Shown one piece after another: positions 41,387 to 51,995 of a stretch of DNA of 64,000 bases (position 1 is the first letter of the stretch; each line of letters opens with the position of its first letter). Under the pieces are notes generated by a model. That model was not told the origin of the DNA and made no database searches. It was given only the letters and a program-made list of their open reading frames with translations. The position numbers and the translations under genes were made by a program. Origin of the DNA: an uncultured Methanobrevibacter sp. (GTDB taxonomy: Archaea > Methanobacteriota > Methanobacteria > Methanobacteriales > Methanobacteriaceae); the NCBI RefSeq assembly GCF_946404245.1, contig NZ_CAMJCX010000002.1:1-64000 (forward strand), given 5' to 3'.

Positions 41387-42088
41387 ATGGTTAATGTTGA
41401 TGAAGCAATTATTGCTAAATACGAATATTGTGGTGAACATTTTGAAATATTGGTTGACCCTGATTTAGCAGCTGATTTTAGGAATCCTGATGGTCCGGAT
41501 GTTGCCATTGAAGATCTTTTAGCTGTTGAAGAAATTTTTAAAGACTCCAAAAAAGGAGACAAGGCTTCCGATGAAGCCATGAATAAGATATTTGAAACTA
41601 CAGATCCTATTGAAGTTTCTAAAATTATCCTTGAGAAAGGAACTGTTCAATTAACTGCTGAGCAAAAAAGAAAAATGCAAGAAGATAAAAGAAAATTGGT
41701 TATTAATAAAATAGCTAAAGAAGCAGTTAATCCTCAAAATGGCCTTCCTCATCCGGTTCAAAGAATTGAAAATGCATGTGATGAGGCTAAAGTTAAATTT
41801 GATCCATTCACTTCTGTTGATCAACAAGTTCAAACAGCTTTAAAAGCTATTAAACCGTTAATTCCTATCAGGTTTGAAAAAGCTAGAGTCGCTGTTAGAC
41901 TTCCAGGGTCCGCTGCAGGCAGTGCTTATTCTGTAATTCACGGTTTCGGTGAAATATTAAACGAAGAATGGCAGCAAGATGGTTCATGGATTGGAATTAT
42001 TGAAATGCCTGGAGGTCTTCAAAATTCTTTCGCCGCTAAAATGGCGGAAATTTCAGGTGGAGAAGCAGAAACTAAAACTATTAAATAA
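41387..42088 (+). CDS. SBDS family ribosome maturation protein
   Basis: VDEAIIAKYEYCGEHFEILVDPDLA; synteny. Confidence 0.95.
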   Translation: MVNVDEAIIAKYEYCGEHFEILVDPDLAADFRNPDGPDVAIEDLLAVEEIFKDSKKGDKASDEAMNKIFETTDPIEVSKIILEKGTVQLTAEQKRKMQEDKRKLVINKIAKEAVNPQNGLPHPVQRIENACDEAKVKFDPFTSVDQQVQTALKAIKPLIPIRFEKARVAVRLPGSAAGSAYSVIHGFGEILNEEWQQDGSWIGIIEMPGGLQNSFAAKMAEISGGEAETKTIK

Positions 42089-42114
42089 TAATTAATTAAT
42101 CTTATGGGATTATT

Positions 42115-43032
42115 ATGATATATGTGGAAAATAAAGATTTAGTTATTCCTGGTCAGGTATTGGCTGACGATGAATACTATTCAGGAAGAGGTACCTTTAA
42201 AGAAAATGGTAAAGTTTGCTCTTCTTTAATAGGACTTGTTTCTTTAAGGAATAAAAAGATTAGAGTTATTCCTCTTAAAAGCAAATATGTTCCTAAAAAA
42301 GGAGATGTCGTAATAGGTAAAATCAATGATGTCAGATTCTCAATGTGGGATGTTGACATAAATTCACCTTATTCCGGAATTTTACCTGCTTTTGAAGTGT
42401 TTGGTCGTGAGAAAAAAGAGCTCAACAAAGTATATGATGTTGGGGATGTTCTATTTTTAAGAGTTGTCGATGTTGATGAAATCAAGAAGGCAAAACTCGG
42501 TTTGAAAGGAAGAGGAATGGGTAAGTTTAAAGGAGGAATCATTGTAGATATTGCTCCAACTAAAGTTCCTAGATTAATCGGTAAAAAAGGTTCCATGATT
42601 AACATGATTAAAGACAAGACAAAATGTAAAATCGTTGTTGGTCAAAACGGTCTCGTTTGGGTTAAAGGGGACGAAGACATGGAACAGCTTACCAAAAACA
42701 TTATTCATTTAATTGAGGCTGAAGCTCATACTTCCGGTTTAACAAACAAAATCAAAAACAAATTGTATTTAGCTATTGACGGCGAATTGCCTCCTGAAGA
42801 AAACCCTCAAGAGGAAGAGGAATTTGTTTTGGAAAAACCTAAGCTTCAAAATTTCAAAGAAGAATTAGAACAGGAAGAAAGAGAAGCTGAAGAAAAAGCG
42901 AAAAAAGAAAATGAAGATAAACCGAATATTGCTGAAGTCATTGAAGAATTAAAGAGAAAAAACAAAAAGCAAGATAATTCCTTATCTTATGGTGATAACT
43001 CAAATAATTCTTTCATTTTGAATAATAAATAA
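42115..43032 (+). CDS. rrp4: Exosome complex RNA-binding protein Rrp4
   Basis: S1 + KH ([19 protein letters not shown]). Confidence 0.95.
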   Translation: MIYVENKDLVIPGQVLADDEYYSGRGTFKENGKVCSSLIGLVSLRNKKIRVIPLKSKYVPKKGDVVIGKINDVRFSMWDVDINSPYSGILPAFEVFGREKKELNKVYDVGDVLFLRVVDVDEIKKAKLGLKGRGMGKFKGGIIVDIAPTKVPRLIGKKGSMINMIKDKTKCKIVVGQNGLVWVKGDEDMEQLTKNIIHLIEAEAHTSGLTNKIKNKLYLAIDGELPPEENPQEEEEFVLEKPKLQNFKEELEQEEREAEEKAKKENEDKPNIAEVIEELKRKNKKQDNSLSYGDNSNNSFILNNK

Positions 43033-43069
43033 TGATTATAAAATCTTCGTATTATAAATTGAGGTAGAT

Positions 43070-43765
43070 ATGATGTCTGAAATGATAAGAGAAGATGGTA
43101 GGAAATTTGATGAATTACGCCCTATCAAAATTGAAGCAGGAGTTCTTGAACGTGCGGATGGTTCTGCTTATTTGGAAGTTGGAGGAAATAAAATTTTAGT
43201 AGCTGTATATGGTCCTAGGGAATCTTACATTAGGAGATTACTTCAACCTAATACCGGTGTTATCAGATGCAGATATAACATGGCACCGTTTTCAGTGGAT
43301 GACAGGAAAAGGCCAGGACCTGACAGAAGATCATCTGAAATTTCTAAAATTACCGCTGATGCATTAAGGCCAGCTCTAATGTTGGAAAATTATCCTCGTT
43401 CAATGATTGATATTTATATAGAAGTAATTGAAGCTGAAGGTGGAACCCGTTGTGCAGGAATCACAGCAGCTTCCGTTGCTTTAGTTGATGCTGGAATACC
43501 TATGAAAGATATTGTTGTAGGTTGTGCTGCAGGTAAAGTAAATGACGAAATTGTACTTGACTTGTCTGAAGTTGAAGATAAAGAAGGTCAGGCTGATGTT
43601 CCAATAGCTATGATGCCAAGAACCGGTGAAATCACATTACTGCAAAGTGACGGTGACTTGACTGAAGAAGAATTTGCAAAAGCAATCGATTTGGCTATGG
43701 AAGGATGTCGTCAAGTAAGTGAACTTCAAAAAGAAGCTTTAATGAAAAGGTATTCTACAGAATAG
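43070..43765 (+). CDS. rrp41: Exosome complex exonuclease Rrp41
   Basis: RNase PH domain; [22 protein letters not shown]. Confidence 0.95.
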   Translation: MMSEMIREDGRKFDELRPIKIEAGVLERADGSAYLEVGGNKILVAVYGPRESYIRRLLQPNTGVIRCRYNMAPFSVDDRKRPGPDRRSSEISKITADALRPALMLENYPRSMIDIYIEVIEAEGGTRCAGITAASVALVDAGIPMKDIVVGCAAGKVNDEIVLDLSEVEDKEGQADVPIAMMPRTGEITLLQSDGDLTEEEFAKAIDLAMEGCRQVSELQKEALMKRYSTE

Positions 43766-43777
43766 TGGGTGGATAAT

Positions 43778-44563
43778 ATGGATATAGTACCAGAAATTAC
43801 AAGACAAAGTATTACTAACCTTGTCAAAAACGATAAAAGAGAAGATGGCAGAGGTTTAACTGAATATAGGGATGTTTCCATTGAAACTAATGTTATTTCT
43901 AAAGCTGAAGGTTCTGCTCGTGTAAAACTTGGTGGAACTCAAGTTATTGTAGGTATTAAACCACAACTTGGAAGCCCATTCCCTGACACTCCTGACTTAG
44001 GAGTTTTAATGACCAACTGTGAAATGTTGCCAATGGCGGATCCTAATTTCGAACCAGGTCCACCTAGCGACGATTCTATTGAACTTGCACGTGTAGTTGA
44101 CAGAGGTATCCGTGAAAGTGAATTGGTTGAATTGGACAAATTATGTGTTGAAGAAGGAAAACACGTATGGATGTTATTCATCGACCTGCACATTATCGAT
44201 AACTGCGGAAACCTTTTTGATGCTTGTGAATTAGCTGTAATGGCTGCACTCAAATCAACAAAATTACCTGTTGCAACTATTGAAGATGAAGAAGTTGTCC
44301 TTAGTGAAGACGAAACCTTTGATTTACCGATTAACAACGAATTGGCATTATGTACTTTTGTTAAAATTGGTGATAAGATGGTCATTGACCCAACACTCGA
44401 TGAAGAAAGAGTGGCTAGTGCTCGTTTAAATGTTGGTGTCACAAAAGATGGTCACATCTGCTCCATGCAAAAAGGCGGACAGGAACCATTAACTAAAGAT
44501 GAAATTCTTTATTGCGTAAATACTGCTGTTACAAAAGTAAAAGAGTTAATAGAATATCTTTAA
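43778..44563 (+). CDS. rrp42: Exosome complex protein Rrp42
   Basis: RNase PH fold; synteny; ATG 43778 after ggtgga RBS. Confidence 0.95.
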   Translation: MDIVPEITRQSITNLVKNDKREDGRGLTEYRDVSIETNVISKAEGSARVKLGGTQVIVGIKPQLGSPFPDTPDLGVLMTNCEMLPMADPNFEPGPPSDDSIELARVVDRGIRESELVELDKLCVEEGKHVWMLFIDLHIIDNCGNLFDACELAVMAALKSTKLPVATIEDEEVVLSEDETFDLPINNELALCTFVKIGDKMVIDPTLDEERVASARLNVGVTKDGHICSMQKGGQEPLTKDEILYCVNTAVTKVKELIEYL

Positions 44564-45189
44564 ACGTCGCTCGGACGGTTAAGATTTCTAAATTCTTTTT
44601 TTTCTATTTTTTTATTATCTATCAAAACAAATTTCGCATCTATTTTTTCTATCAGTCCCTTTATGTGCAAAACATCTTCATTAACTAAATTCTCAATAAC
44701 AGGGATAACTCTTTTATCATATATTGAATGAAGCGGTTCTGATGTTTTCAGCTTGTTTTCTTTGTCATGATACGGGACAACAGCTTGATATCTTTCATCG
44801 ATTTGGGAAAAAATAGTGTTTATATAATTTTTTGAAACATATGGGCTGTCACAAGGCAATATCAGGGCATATTCTCCCTTAATGTGTGAAAGTCCGGTCA
44901 TGATTCCGGGCATAGGCCCTTTACCTTTTATTTCATCTTCAACAAATGTGATGGTGTAGGTGTAATCTGTAGGATTAATGAATTTGCTATATCTGTCAAT
45001 CCTTTCTTGGTTGTTTAAAACAATTACAACTTCATTAATTTCATGGTTTAGTGTAGAAAGAATGTGTTTAATCATAGGTTTGTCCTGAATAATCATGGAA
45101 CCCTTGTCACGACCCATTCTTCTACTCTGCCCTCCACATAAAATAATGCAAGATTTAATATTTTCATTATTTTCAATTTCACTACTCAT
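44560..45189 (-). CDS. mobA: Molybdenum cofactor guanylyltransferase
   Basis: CIILCGGQSRRMGRDKGSM; LPCDSPYVS. Confidence 0.9.
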   Translation of the reverse strand: MSSEIENNENIKSCIILCGGQSRRMGRDKGSMIIQDKPMIKHILSTLNHEINEVVIVLNNQERIDRYSKFINPTDYTYTITFVEDEIKGKGPMPGIMTGLSHIKGEYALILPCDSPYVSKNYINTIFSQIDERYQAVVPYHDKENKLKTSEPLHSIYDKRVIPVIENLVNEDVLHIKGLIEKIDAKFVLIDNKKIEKKEFRNLNRPSDV

Positions 45190-45207
45190 ATTAAATCTCC
45201 CTCAAAT

Positions 45208-45969
45208 CTATTCCTTTACATATACGTCTGCATCTTCATCAAACGGATTGGTACGTATGATCAATGCAATCATGTATGGATAATGTTTGTATAGGTATTT
45301 TAAATAATAAACCCATTCATGAACCAATCTGTCATATACTCTTTGCATGTCCCCATTCAAATGGCCGAAATCGGCATCATTGACCAATGCAAGATCGCTT
45401 CTGTGAACCAATTCCTCATCAAGGTGAAGGATGGCATTGACTAATCCTGTAAATTCCTCTTTTTCAAGCAGGTTTGGATTGTTTATTAAGTTAATAATAA
45501 ATTCCCTTTTGCTTTCAAGGAATTCACTTAAATTGGTTAAGAACTCTTCACGCTCTTCAGGACTGATGTCTGCTTGAAAATCAAGTGAAGAACCTTTAAG
45601 TTCAGCTAATTTATTGTCAAAGTCCTCTTCGGTCCAGTTTTTAATGGATTTTAGGTTTTCAGTACTTGCTTTATATTTGTTGACTGTACTTAACTGACTT
45701 ATCAAATCGTTTCCGACTTCGGAAAAGAATGTACTCATAAGCATGTCCAGTTTTTCAAGCATTGCTTCTTTTTCTTTTCTTTCAATAATCTCGTCAAGCA
45801 GGAACGCTACAAGCAGTATGTCCACAGGAATGAATCCTAAATGTGTCCATATGTAGGAAATAATGTGCTCTGCATCTCCTAAAACGAGATAATTGGACCC
45901 ATATATAATTATTATTAAAATAACCATCAATATGGAAAATTTCACTTTCCAACTTAATCGTTTGCTCAT
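45208..45969 (-). CDS. Membrane protein of unknown function
   Basis: Two N-terminal TM plus helical cytosolic domain. Confidence 0.6.
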   Translation of the reverse strand: MSKRLSWKVKFSILMVILIIIIYGSNYLVLGDAEHIISYIWTHLGFIPVDILLVAFLLDEIIERKEKEAMLEKLDMLMSTFFSEVGNDLISQLSTVNKYKASTENLKSIKNWTEEDFDNKLAELKGSSLDFQADISPEEREEFLTNLSEFLESKREFIINLINNPNLLEKEEFTGLVNAILHLDEELVHRSDLALVNDADFGHLNGDMQRVYDRLVHEWVYYLKYLYKHYPYMIALIIRTNPFDEDADVYVKE

Positions 45970-45990
45970 TTTATATTCTCCAAATTTTAT

Positions 45991-46554
45991 TTATCTTTTT
46001 TTGGCAGTAATTATTGCTATCGGGTTTTCACTTATCATTAAAATTCCCCTGTCGAGAATTCTGCCGTTTGAAGCATTAATTTCCATTAATTTAGGATTAT
46101 AGCCCAAACTTTTAAGCTTATTAATAGCTTCAACCTTAGTGTCTACCAAAATGGCTGTAATTATGATCCTGCCTTTTGAATTTAATTTTTCATGAACAAT
46201 GTCCAGGATATTTTCCAATTGTCTGCCGCTGCCCCCAACAACGGCGATGTCAATGTCGTCAATATCCTTTAAGGCATTTGCTCCATCATCATTAATTAAT
46301 GTGACGTTGTCTCCAAGTCCGAATTTTTCAAGGTTTCTGGAAGTTACTTCAATAGCTTCGGGATTTGTGTCAATTGAAATCACTTCACGTGCTCTCTGGG
46401 AAAACTCGCAGGTGATGCCTCCGGTTCCACATCCGCAATCTACAACCTTATCCTCTGATGTCACATCGGATTTATAAAGTATTATTGCTCTTATGGCCTC
46501 TTTGGTTGGTCCTGGCACGTCACAGGATTTGATAAAATCCTTGTCTTCTAACAT
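45991..46554 (-). CDS. cbiT: Cobalt-precorrin decarboxylating methyltransferase CbiT
   Basis: VVDCGCGTGGITCEFSQRA SAM motif; VVGGSGRQLENIL. Confidence 0.88.
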   Translation of the reverse strand: MLEDKDFIKSCDVPGPTKEAIRAIILYKSDVTSEDKVVDCGCGTGGITCEFSQRAREVISIDTNPEAIEVTSRNLEKFGLGDNVTLINDDGANALKDIDDIDIAVVGGSGRQLENILDIVHEKLNSKGRIIITAILVDTKVEAINKLKSLGYNPKLMEINASNGRILDRGILMISENPIAIITAKKR

Positions 46555-47103
46555 TTATTCCCACCTTTCAAATAGATTGTTTTCAATTTTCAATGAGTCT
46601 AGAATTTTTCCAACAACAAAATTAATCTGGTCGTCAACGGTATCGTGCGCTGAGTAGAATCCTGGCATTGCAGGTAAAATTATAGCTCCTTCTTGTGATA
46701 ATGTTAGCATATTCTGTAAGTGAATGCTTCTCAGTGGAGTTTCACGAGGAACAATTACTGTGGTTCTCCTTTCCTTAAGGCTAACGTCAGCTACTCTTGT
46801 AATTGTATTTGCGCCGTATCCGTTTGCTATTGATGACAATGTTTTCATTGAACATGGGACAATGGCAAGCGCTTCGGCCTTAAATGACCCACTGTTTATT
46901 GAAGCGGTTAAGTCATTGAAATCGTAGTAAGTGTCTGCCAGATTGATAACCTCTTCTACGCTATATTCGGTTTCTGATTCTATAACGATTTTTCCGGCAT
47001 CACTGATTACCAGACTGTTTTCTATATTTAATTCGTTAAGTGCTTCGAGCAATCTTATTCCATATATTACTCCGCTTGCACCTGTAATTGCAACAACTAT
47101 CAT
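46555..47103 (-). CDS. ubiX: UbiX family flavin prenyltransferase
   Basis: VAITGASGVIYGIRLLEAL; VPRETPLRSIHLQNML. Confidence 0.93.
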   Translation of the reverse strand: MIVVAITGASGVIYGIRLLEALNELNIENSLVISDAGKIVIESETEYSVEEVINLADTYYDFNDLTASINSGSFKAEALAIVPCSMKTLSSIANGYGANTITRVADVSLKERRTTVIVPRETPLRSIHLQNMLTLSQEGAIILPAMPGFYSAHDTVDDQINFVVGKILDSLKIENNLFERWE

Positions 47104-47111
47104 TTTATCTC

Positions 47112-48338
47112 CTAGAATAGTTTAATTTGGTCATAATGAATGCCGTGGAATTTTTCCCTGTCTATTTCAGGCAAGTCAAGGTAGTTTTCCAGTTTGAATT
47201 TATTGAATTTTGATTTTTCGCTTTCATCAACATAAACGCTGATGTCAGGGATGTTGAATCTTGCTTTGCTTAATGCGCCGATAATATTTGAAATCTCTGT
47301 TAAAGGGTACAGTTTTCCATCTACATTGACCTGGGTTTTCATTTCATCAAAGCGAGGATATTCAGCTATATTTATAAATACGTAATTTTTGTCAATGTCA
47401 TAGTCTTCTGCAATTTCCTCTTCCGCTTTTCTAAGCTCGCTTTGCTCGATTTTATACATTTTTTCAGGATATTTGAAATTGTCAAGCCTGATGGTTTTAA
47501 CCCTTTTCATGATGCGCCTGTTGTCCAGTCTGGACATCATGTCATTTATAAATTCATTTTCGCAGTGTCTGAATACTCCAATAATCTCGGCATCATCGTA
47601 TTTGTATATGTCGTTTTCATTGATTATGTCTTCGTCAATGGCCATCTTCAGTGCTCTTCTAAACATTGAGTTGACTATTCTGGTAGTGTGGTGCTGATAA
47701 ACGCTTGGATACATGAAGTATCTTGAAACCAATGCTCCTTCAGCAGCCTGAACACCTTTAATGTCCAATATCAATCCGTCTTCGAGTTTTAAGTTTGAAA
47801 TAATTCTTTCATAGTCAATGATTCCGTAGGCGACTCCAGTATTGTGTGAGTCCCTTAAAAGGTAATCCATTCTGTCAACGTCAAGTTCCCCTGAAACGAT
47901 AGGTCCGAGATATCCTTTTCCGTTCACAATATCGACGATTTCATTCACGTCAAATTTTTCTTCAAGCAAGTCTCTCATGGAAGTTTTTGTAACTACATAT
48001 TTGGTGAGCTCTTCGTGGGGAACTGACAGCACTCCTTCGGATACGTGTGAAAATGGGCCGTGACCGATGTCATGCAGAAGAGCGGAAGCTCTGATTAATT
48101 CAATATCGTCATCTGAAAGTCCAAGCTCTGTTGAAAGCTTTGATCCAAGATTCATTGTTCCGACACAGTGTTCAAATCTGGTGTGGGTAGCTCCCGGATA
48201 AATTAAACTTATCAGTCCAAGCTGTTTAATCCGTCTTAAACGTTGGAATTGCGGCATGTCCATAATTCTTTCTTCAAACTTGTTTAAGCTAATATCTCCA
48301 TAGACGCTATCTCTGATAAATTTTTTCTTTTCAGTCAT
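47112..48338 (-). CDS. HD-domain phosphohydrolase (dNTPase-like)
   Basis: HTRFEHCVGTMNL, LLHDIGHGPFSHVSE, DVDRMDYLLRDS. Confidence 0.9.
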   Translation of the reverse strand: MTEKKKFIRDSVYGDISLNKFEERIMDMPQFQRLRRIKQLGLISLIYPGATHTRFEHCVGTMNLGSKLSTELGLSDDDIELIRASALLHDIGHGPFSHVSEGVLSVPHEELTKYVVTKTSMRDLLEEKFDVNEIVDIVNGKGYLGPIVSGELDVDRMDYLLRDSHNTGVAYGIIDYERIISNLKLEDGLILDIKGVQAAEGALVSRYFMYPSVYQHHTTRIVNSMFRRALKMAIDEDIINENDIYKYDDAEIIGVFRHCENEFINDMMSRLDNRRIMKRVKTIRLDNFKYPEKMYKIEQSELRKAEEEIAEDYDIDKNYVFINIAEYPRFDEMKTQVNVDGKLYPLTEISNIIGALSKARFNIPDISVYVDESEKSKFNKFKLENYLDLPEIDREKFHGIHYDQIKLF

Positions 48339-48636
48339 TTTCCCAGAACTCCAAATCATTCAGTGTATCTGTGTAGTTGTCTTGCCATGTATCATTCCAG
48401 TCATCGATTGTATTGTTTGTAATGTTAGTGTTATTGGTTGTATTTTCAACTTTCGGCATGATTGTCGGAACCTCTTCAACATAATTTGGTTCGAATGAAT
48501 CATTTTCAATTGCACTTAACTTGTATGAGTCATTGTCTTCAGTTATTGTTAGACTGGCAAATGCACTGCTGATGGTAAATGCAATTGTAGCAATTATTAA
48601 AAATACTATTAAATTTGCTTTTATTGAGTCTTTCAT
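48331..48636 (-). CDS. Small secreted/membrane-anchored Asn/Thr-rich protein
   Basis: N-terminal hydrophobic segment; NTTNNTNITNNT sequons. Confidence 0.6.
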   Translation of the reverse strand: MKDSIKANLIVFLIIATIAFTISSAFASLTITEDNDSYKLSAIENDSFEPNYVEEVPTIMPKVENTTNNTNITNNTIDDWNDTWQDNYTDTLNDLEFWEND

Positions 48637-48810
48637 AATAACACTAATTTTTATTTTATTTAAACATTAAACTATACTATTATTATTTATTTAAAAAGCT
48701 AATATTTAATTGTTATTGAAAATCACTAATTTAAAATGCTTTTTTCAGATGTAATCTATTTTTTCAAATTCAAAATGTTTATATGCTATTAGGAACAACT
48801 ATTCTATATC

Positions 48811-48824
48811 GGAAGTATACTTCC
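48811..48824. promoter_or_regulatory. NrpR-type operator GGAA-GTATAC-TTCC
   Basis: 18-bp perfect palindrome TCGGAAGTATACTTCCGA at 48809-48826 upstream of amtB. Confidence 0.8.
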
Positions 48825-48885
48825 GACATATTACTTCCGACTGAGGTCGGTGATTTTTATTATTAAATATAGATGAGAAGATAAA

Positions 48886-50103
48886 ATGGATGTAATTTTT
48901 AGTGCAGGTGACACAGCATGGGTGCTTATTTGTAGTCTTTTGGTACTTTTAATGAGCATTCCTGCTGTCGCATTTTTTTATGGTGGATTAAGTAAACGTA
49001 AAAATGTTTTAAATACAATATTCTTAACTTTCATAGCATTTTCAATTGTAAGTGTTTTATGGGTTATTTTCGGTTACCAATTTGCTTTCGGTAGCGATAT
49101 AAACGGTCTGATCGGAGCCCCAACAAATTTTTTCCTTCAGGGTATCGGATTGGATGATTTGAATGGAACAATTCCAACTTTACTGTTTGTAATGTTCCAG
49201 TGTGCTTTTGCAGGTTTGACTGTAGCACTTATTTCAGGAGCATTGGTTGGAAGGATGAAAACAAAAGCATGGGTAATATTTACAATAGTGTGGTCATGCC
49301 TCGTATATGTCCCTGTAGCCCATTGGGTATGGGGCGGAGGATGGCTGATGCAGATGGGTGCACTTGACTTCGCAGGAGGTGCAGTGGTTCACATGAACTC
49401 TGGAGCGGCCGCATTGGCTGTCGCATTAGTATTAGGCAAAAGAAAAGACACTTCATTAATTCCTCATAACTTGGGATATGCAGTTTTAGGAGCTGCATTG
49501 CTCTGGTTTGGATGGATGGGATTCAATGGAGGATCAGGTCTTGCAGCAGATGGACTTGCTGCAAACGCAATTATAGTGTCAAACGTTGCAGCTGCAATGG
49601 GACTGATTGTTTGGTCAGCTTTAGATACATATATAGTAGGTAAACCAACAGTTTTAGGCTCAATTTCCGGTGCAGTGGCAGGGCTTGTAGCTATTACTCC
49701 TGCAGCAGGATTTGTGGATCTTCCGGGAGCGTTATGCATCGGTGCAGTAGCTCCATTCGTATCATACTTTGCAATATATTATCTCAAAGCAAGACTCGGA
49801 TACGACGATGCTTTGGATGTATGGGGAATACATGGTATGTCAGGTGTTTGGGGAGCTGTCGCTACAGGAATCTTTGCTGTACCTTCCGTAGGGGGAGTTG
49901 CAGGACTGATTGCCGGAAACCCGAATCAGGTTGTAATACAGCTTATAAGTGTGGTTGCTACCCTCGCTTACTCATTTATTATCAGCTTCATATTGGCTAA
50001 AGTATTGGATAAAGCAATGAACGGTATCAGAGTGGAAGACTATGAAGAAGTCGGTGGACTTGACAAAAATCTTCATGAGGAATCCGCATACAATTTTAAC
50101 TAG
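48886..50103 (+). CDS. amtB: Ammonium transporter
   Basis: Amt family; [32 protein letters not shown]. Confidence 0.96.
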   Translation: MDVIFSAGDTAWVLICSLLVLLMSIPAVAFFYGGLSKRKNVLNTIFLTFIAFSIVSVLWVIFGYQFAFGSDINGLIGAPTNFFLQGIGLDDLNGTIPTLLFVMFQCAFAGLTVALISGALVGRMKTKAWVIFTIVWSCLVYVPVAHWVWGGGWLMQMGALDFAGGAVVHMNSGAAALAVALVLGKRKDTSLIPHNLGYAVLGAALLWFGWMGFNGGSGLAADGLAANAIIVSNVAAAMGLIVWSALDTYIVGKPTVLGSISGAVAGLVAITPAAGFVDLPGALCIGAVAPFVSYFAIYYLKARLGYDDALDVWGIHGMSGVWGAVATGIFAVPSVGGVAGLIAGNPNQVVIQLISVVATLAYSFIISFILAKVLDKAMNGIRVEDYEEVGGLDKNLHEESAYNFN

Positions 50104-50111
50104 GTGTAAAA

Positions 50112-50450
50112 ATGAAAAGTGTAGTTGCGATTATAAGGCAAGAAAAGTTTCAGGATGTTAAAAATGCCCTTCTGGAGGTAGGATGCGAAGGTATGAACGT
50201 GTCTGAAGTAAAAGGGCGCGGAAGTCAAAGAGGAATCAAGGAATCATACAGGGGATCCAGTTACTGCATTGACCTGATTCCAAAAACACGTGTTGAAATA
50301 ATTGTCAAGGAAGAAGGTGTGGACACTATTGTTGAAGCAATCAAGAAAGGTGCGCACACAGGAAACATTGGGGATGGAAAAATTTTCATCTATCCTGTTG
50401 ACAATGTAATCAGAATAAGAACCGGTGAAGAGGGGGACAGAGCCGTGTAA
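50112..50450 (+). CDS. glnK: P-II family nitrogen regulatory protein
   Basis: KGRGSQRGIKESYRG T-loop; GDGKIFIYPV. Confidence 0.96.
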   Translation: MKSVVAIIRQEKFQDVKNALLEVGCEGMNVSEVKGRGSQRGIKESYRGSSYCIDLIPKTRVEIIVKEEGVDTIVEAIKKGAHTGNIGDGKIFIYPVDNVIRIRTGEEGDRAV

Positions 50451-50506
50451 CCTCTTTTCCCTTTTAATGTAAAAAAATACGAACAACTTTGTTCATATAT
50501 CTCCCT

Positions 50507-50545
50507 GGGAAATAGTGCTTTAGTGCATTATTTCCTTCCTTTTTT
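50507..50545 (+). terminator. Stem-loop plus U-tract downstream of glnK
   Basis: GGAAATAGTGC...GCATTATTTCC (50508-50518/50525-50535) followed by a T-rich tract. Confidence 0.5.
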
Positions 50546-50580
50546 TTGCAGGAATCTTCCACTTTCTTTAAGTTGGAGAT

Positions 50581-51183
50581 TCAGTATCGGATAACAACGC
50601 CGCCAATGTCTGAAATGTCAACCCATGTGGTTATCCCTTTAATCTCATAGAGATTGCCGTTAATGTATTCATAGGAAACATCCTTATTGTCACTTACAAG
50701 ATGAATGCTGTCTCCGTTAATGTCATCGACTCTTTTTATGATTCCGCCGTATTCGTCTGATTCGGCCACGACAATATCTCCAACATTAACGTCATGGCTT
50801 TTGTTGACAAGAACCTTCTGGCCGTCCTGAAGGGTTGGAAGCATTGAAGTGCCGTCCACGCTGACAATAACAGGAATTTGATTTTTTCCGATGCTTGAGT
50901 CGAGATTTACTTCAGCATCATCAAGCCCGTAACGGCTGCAGATGTCTTTAACACCACTTTTATATTCTGAAATGTCGGAATCAGTGTCATTCATTATATT
51001 AACTGTGTAATCACAGATTTCCCTGTTTAAACTGTTAACATCAATGCCTGAAATGGTTCTGGTGGTGACGCTGACGTTTTCACCGTCGATATAAACGTCC
51101 ACGGTATCATTTCCAAGATAGTTAAATGCAAAAAAAGCTATTAAAATAAGTATTATGAAAGCTAAAATCAGTTTTTTAGCCAT
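50581..51183 (-). CDS. S24/S26 family membrane-anchored serine peptidase
   Basis: N-terminal TM; DGTSMLPTLQDGQ and GGIIKRVDDI Ser-Lys signature. Confidence 0.82.
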   Translation of the reverse strand: MAKKLILAFIILILIAFFAFNYLGNDTVDVYIDGENVSVTTRTISGIDVNSLNREICDYTVNIMNDTDSDISEYKSGVKDICSRYGLDDAEVNLDSSIGKNQIPVIVSVDGTSMLPTLQDGQKVLVNKSHDVNVGDIVVAESDEYGGIIKRVDDINGDSIHLVSDNKDVSYEYINGNLYEIKGITTWVDISDIGGVVIRY

Positions 51184-51188
51184 TTGAA

Positions 51189-51866
51189 TCACTCATCCAT
51201 GATATTTAAATCCATATTAAGGAGAGCCTTCATCGTTTCAATATCAATCTGGCCGGGTGCTGTAACGTCAGTGCCGGCTGCAAAGGTAATCGGAGAATCG
51301 AATTTTGATGCCATGACTCGGGTATAGCTTCCAAGATCGCCCATTGAAATTGCAATGGTGTCCTTGCAGTGTGAAAGAACTGCCAATATTGTCAATGTGT
51401 CTTCCAGGTTCTGCGGCATGAATGCAACCTTTGCAATGTCGCCCAGTTCATGTTCCTTTTCAACGATATACATTATTTCATTCAAATCAGGTGTCTTTTC
51501 GAAATCATGGTATGAAACGATTGTTTTAACGCCTGTGTCATGGATTTTATTAATGTATTCATCATCACATTGAAGCTCAATGTCCACATAGTCAACAAGA
51601 TCAGCACATTCATATAAAATGTTGATTCTCTCATCCTCTGAACCCTTAAATGAGCCTCCTTCAGTGCTGATTCTGTTGGTGGCAATCATCGGAAAATTGA
51701 TTTTTTCAATTGTATCCCTAATTTCTGAAATTTCAGGGTTTTTCAGGCCGTCTATTCTAAACTCTAAAACATCTGCGCCTTTATCAATACAATCGTTGGC
51801 CACTTCAATTACGTCTTTGCAATTGTCCTGAAAAATTGGAATTGCAATTTTAGTTTGAGAATACAT
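51189..51866 (-). CDS. aroD: 3-dehydroquinate dehydratase, type I
   Basis: DVLEFRIDGLK, VSYHDFEKTP, KVAFMPQ. Confidence 0.93.
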   Translation of the reverse strand: MYSQTKIAIPIFQDNCKDVIEVANDCIDKGADVLEFRIDGLKNPEISEIRDTIEKINFPMIATNRISTEGGSFKGSEDERINILYECADLVDYVDIELQCDDEYINKIHDTGVKTIVSYHDFEKTPDLNEIMYIVEKEHELGDIAKVAFMPQNLEDTLTILAVLSHCKDTIAISMGDLGSYTRVMASKFDSPITFAAGTDVTAPGQIDIETMKALLNMDLNIMDE

Positions 51867-51995
51867 TATTTATATATTTAATACGGGTTATTTATTAAAT
51901 TTTCTTAAATCTTTATATAAAGTGAAAAACAAAATATATACCAATAAAATATTTATATTTTATTTATTAATTAATTGATAATAAAAGGTGTTAAT

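Noticed and set aside
40872-41387. Ser-rich 171-aa minus-strand ORF
   Set aside because: Antisense of the psmA coding sequence and its Glu-rich tail (GAA/GAG reads as TTC/CTC, Ser/Ser in another frame).
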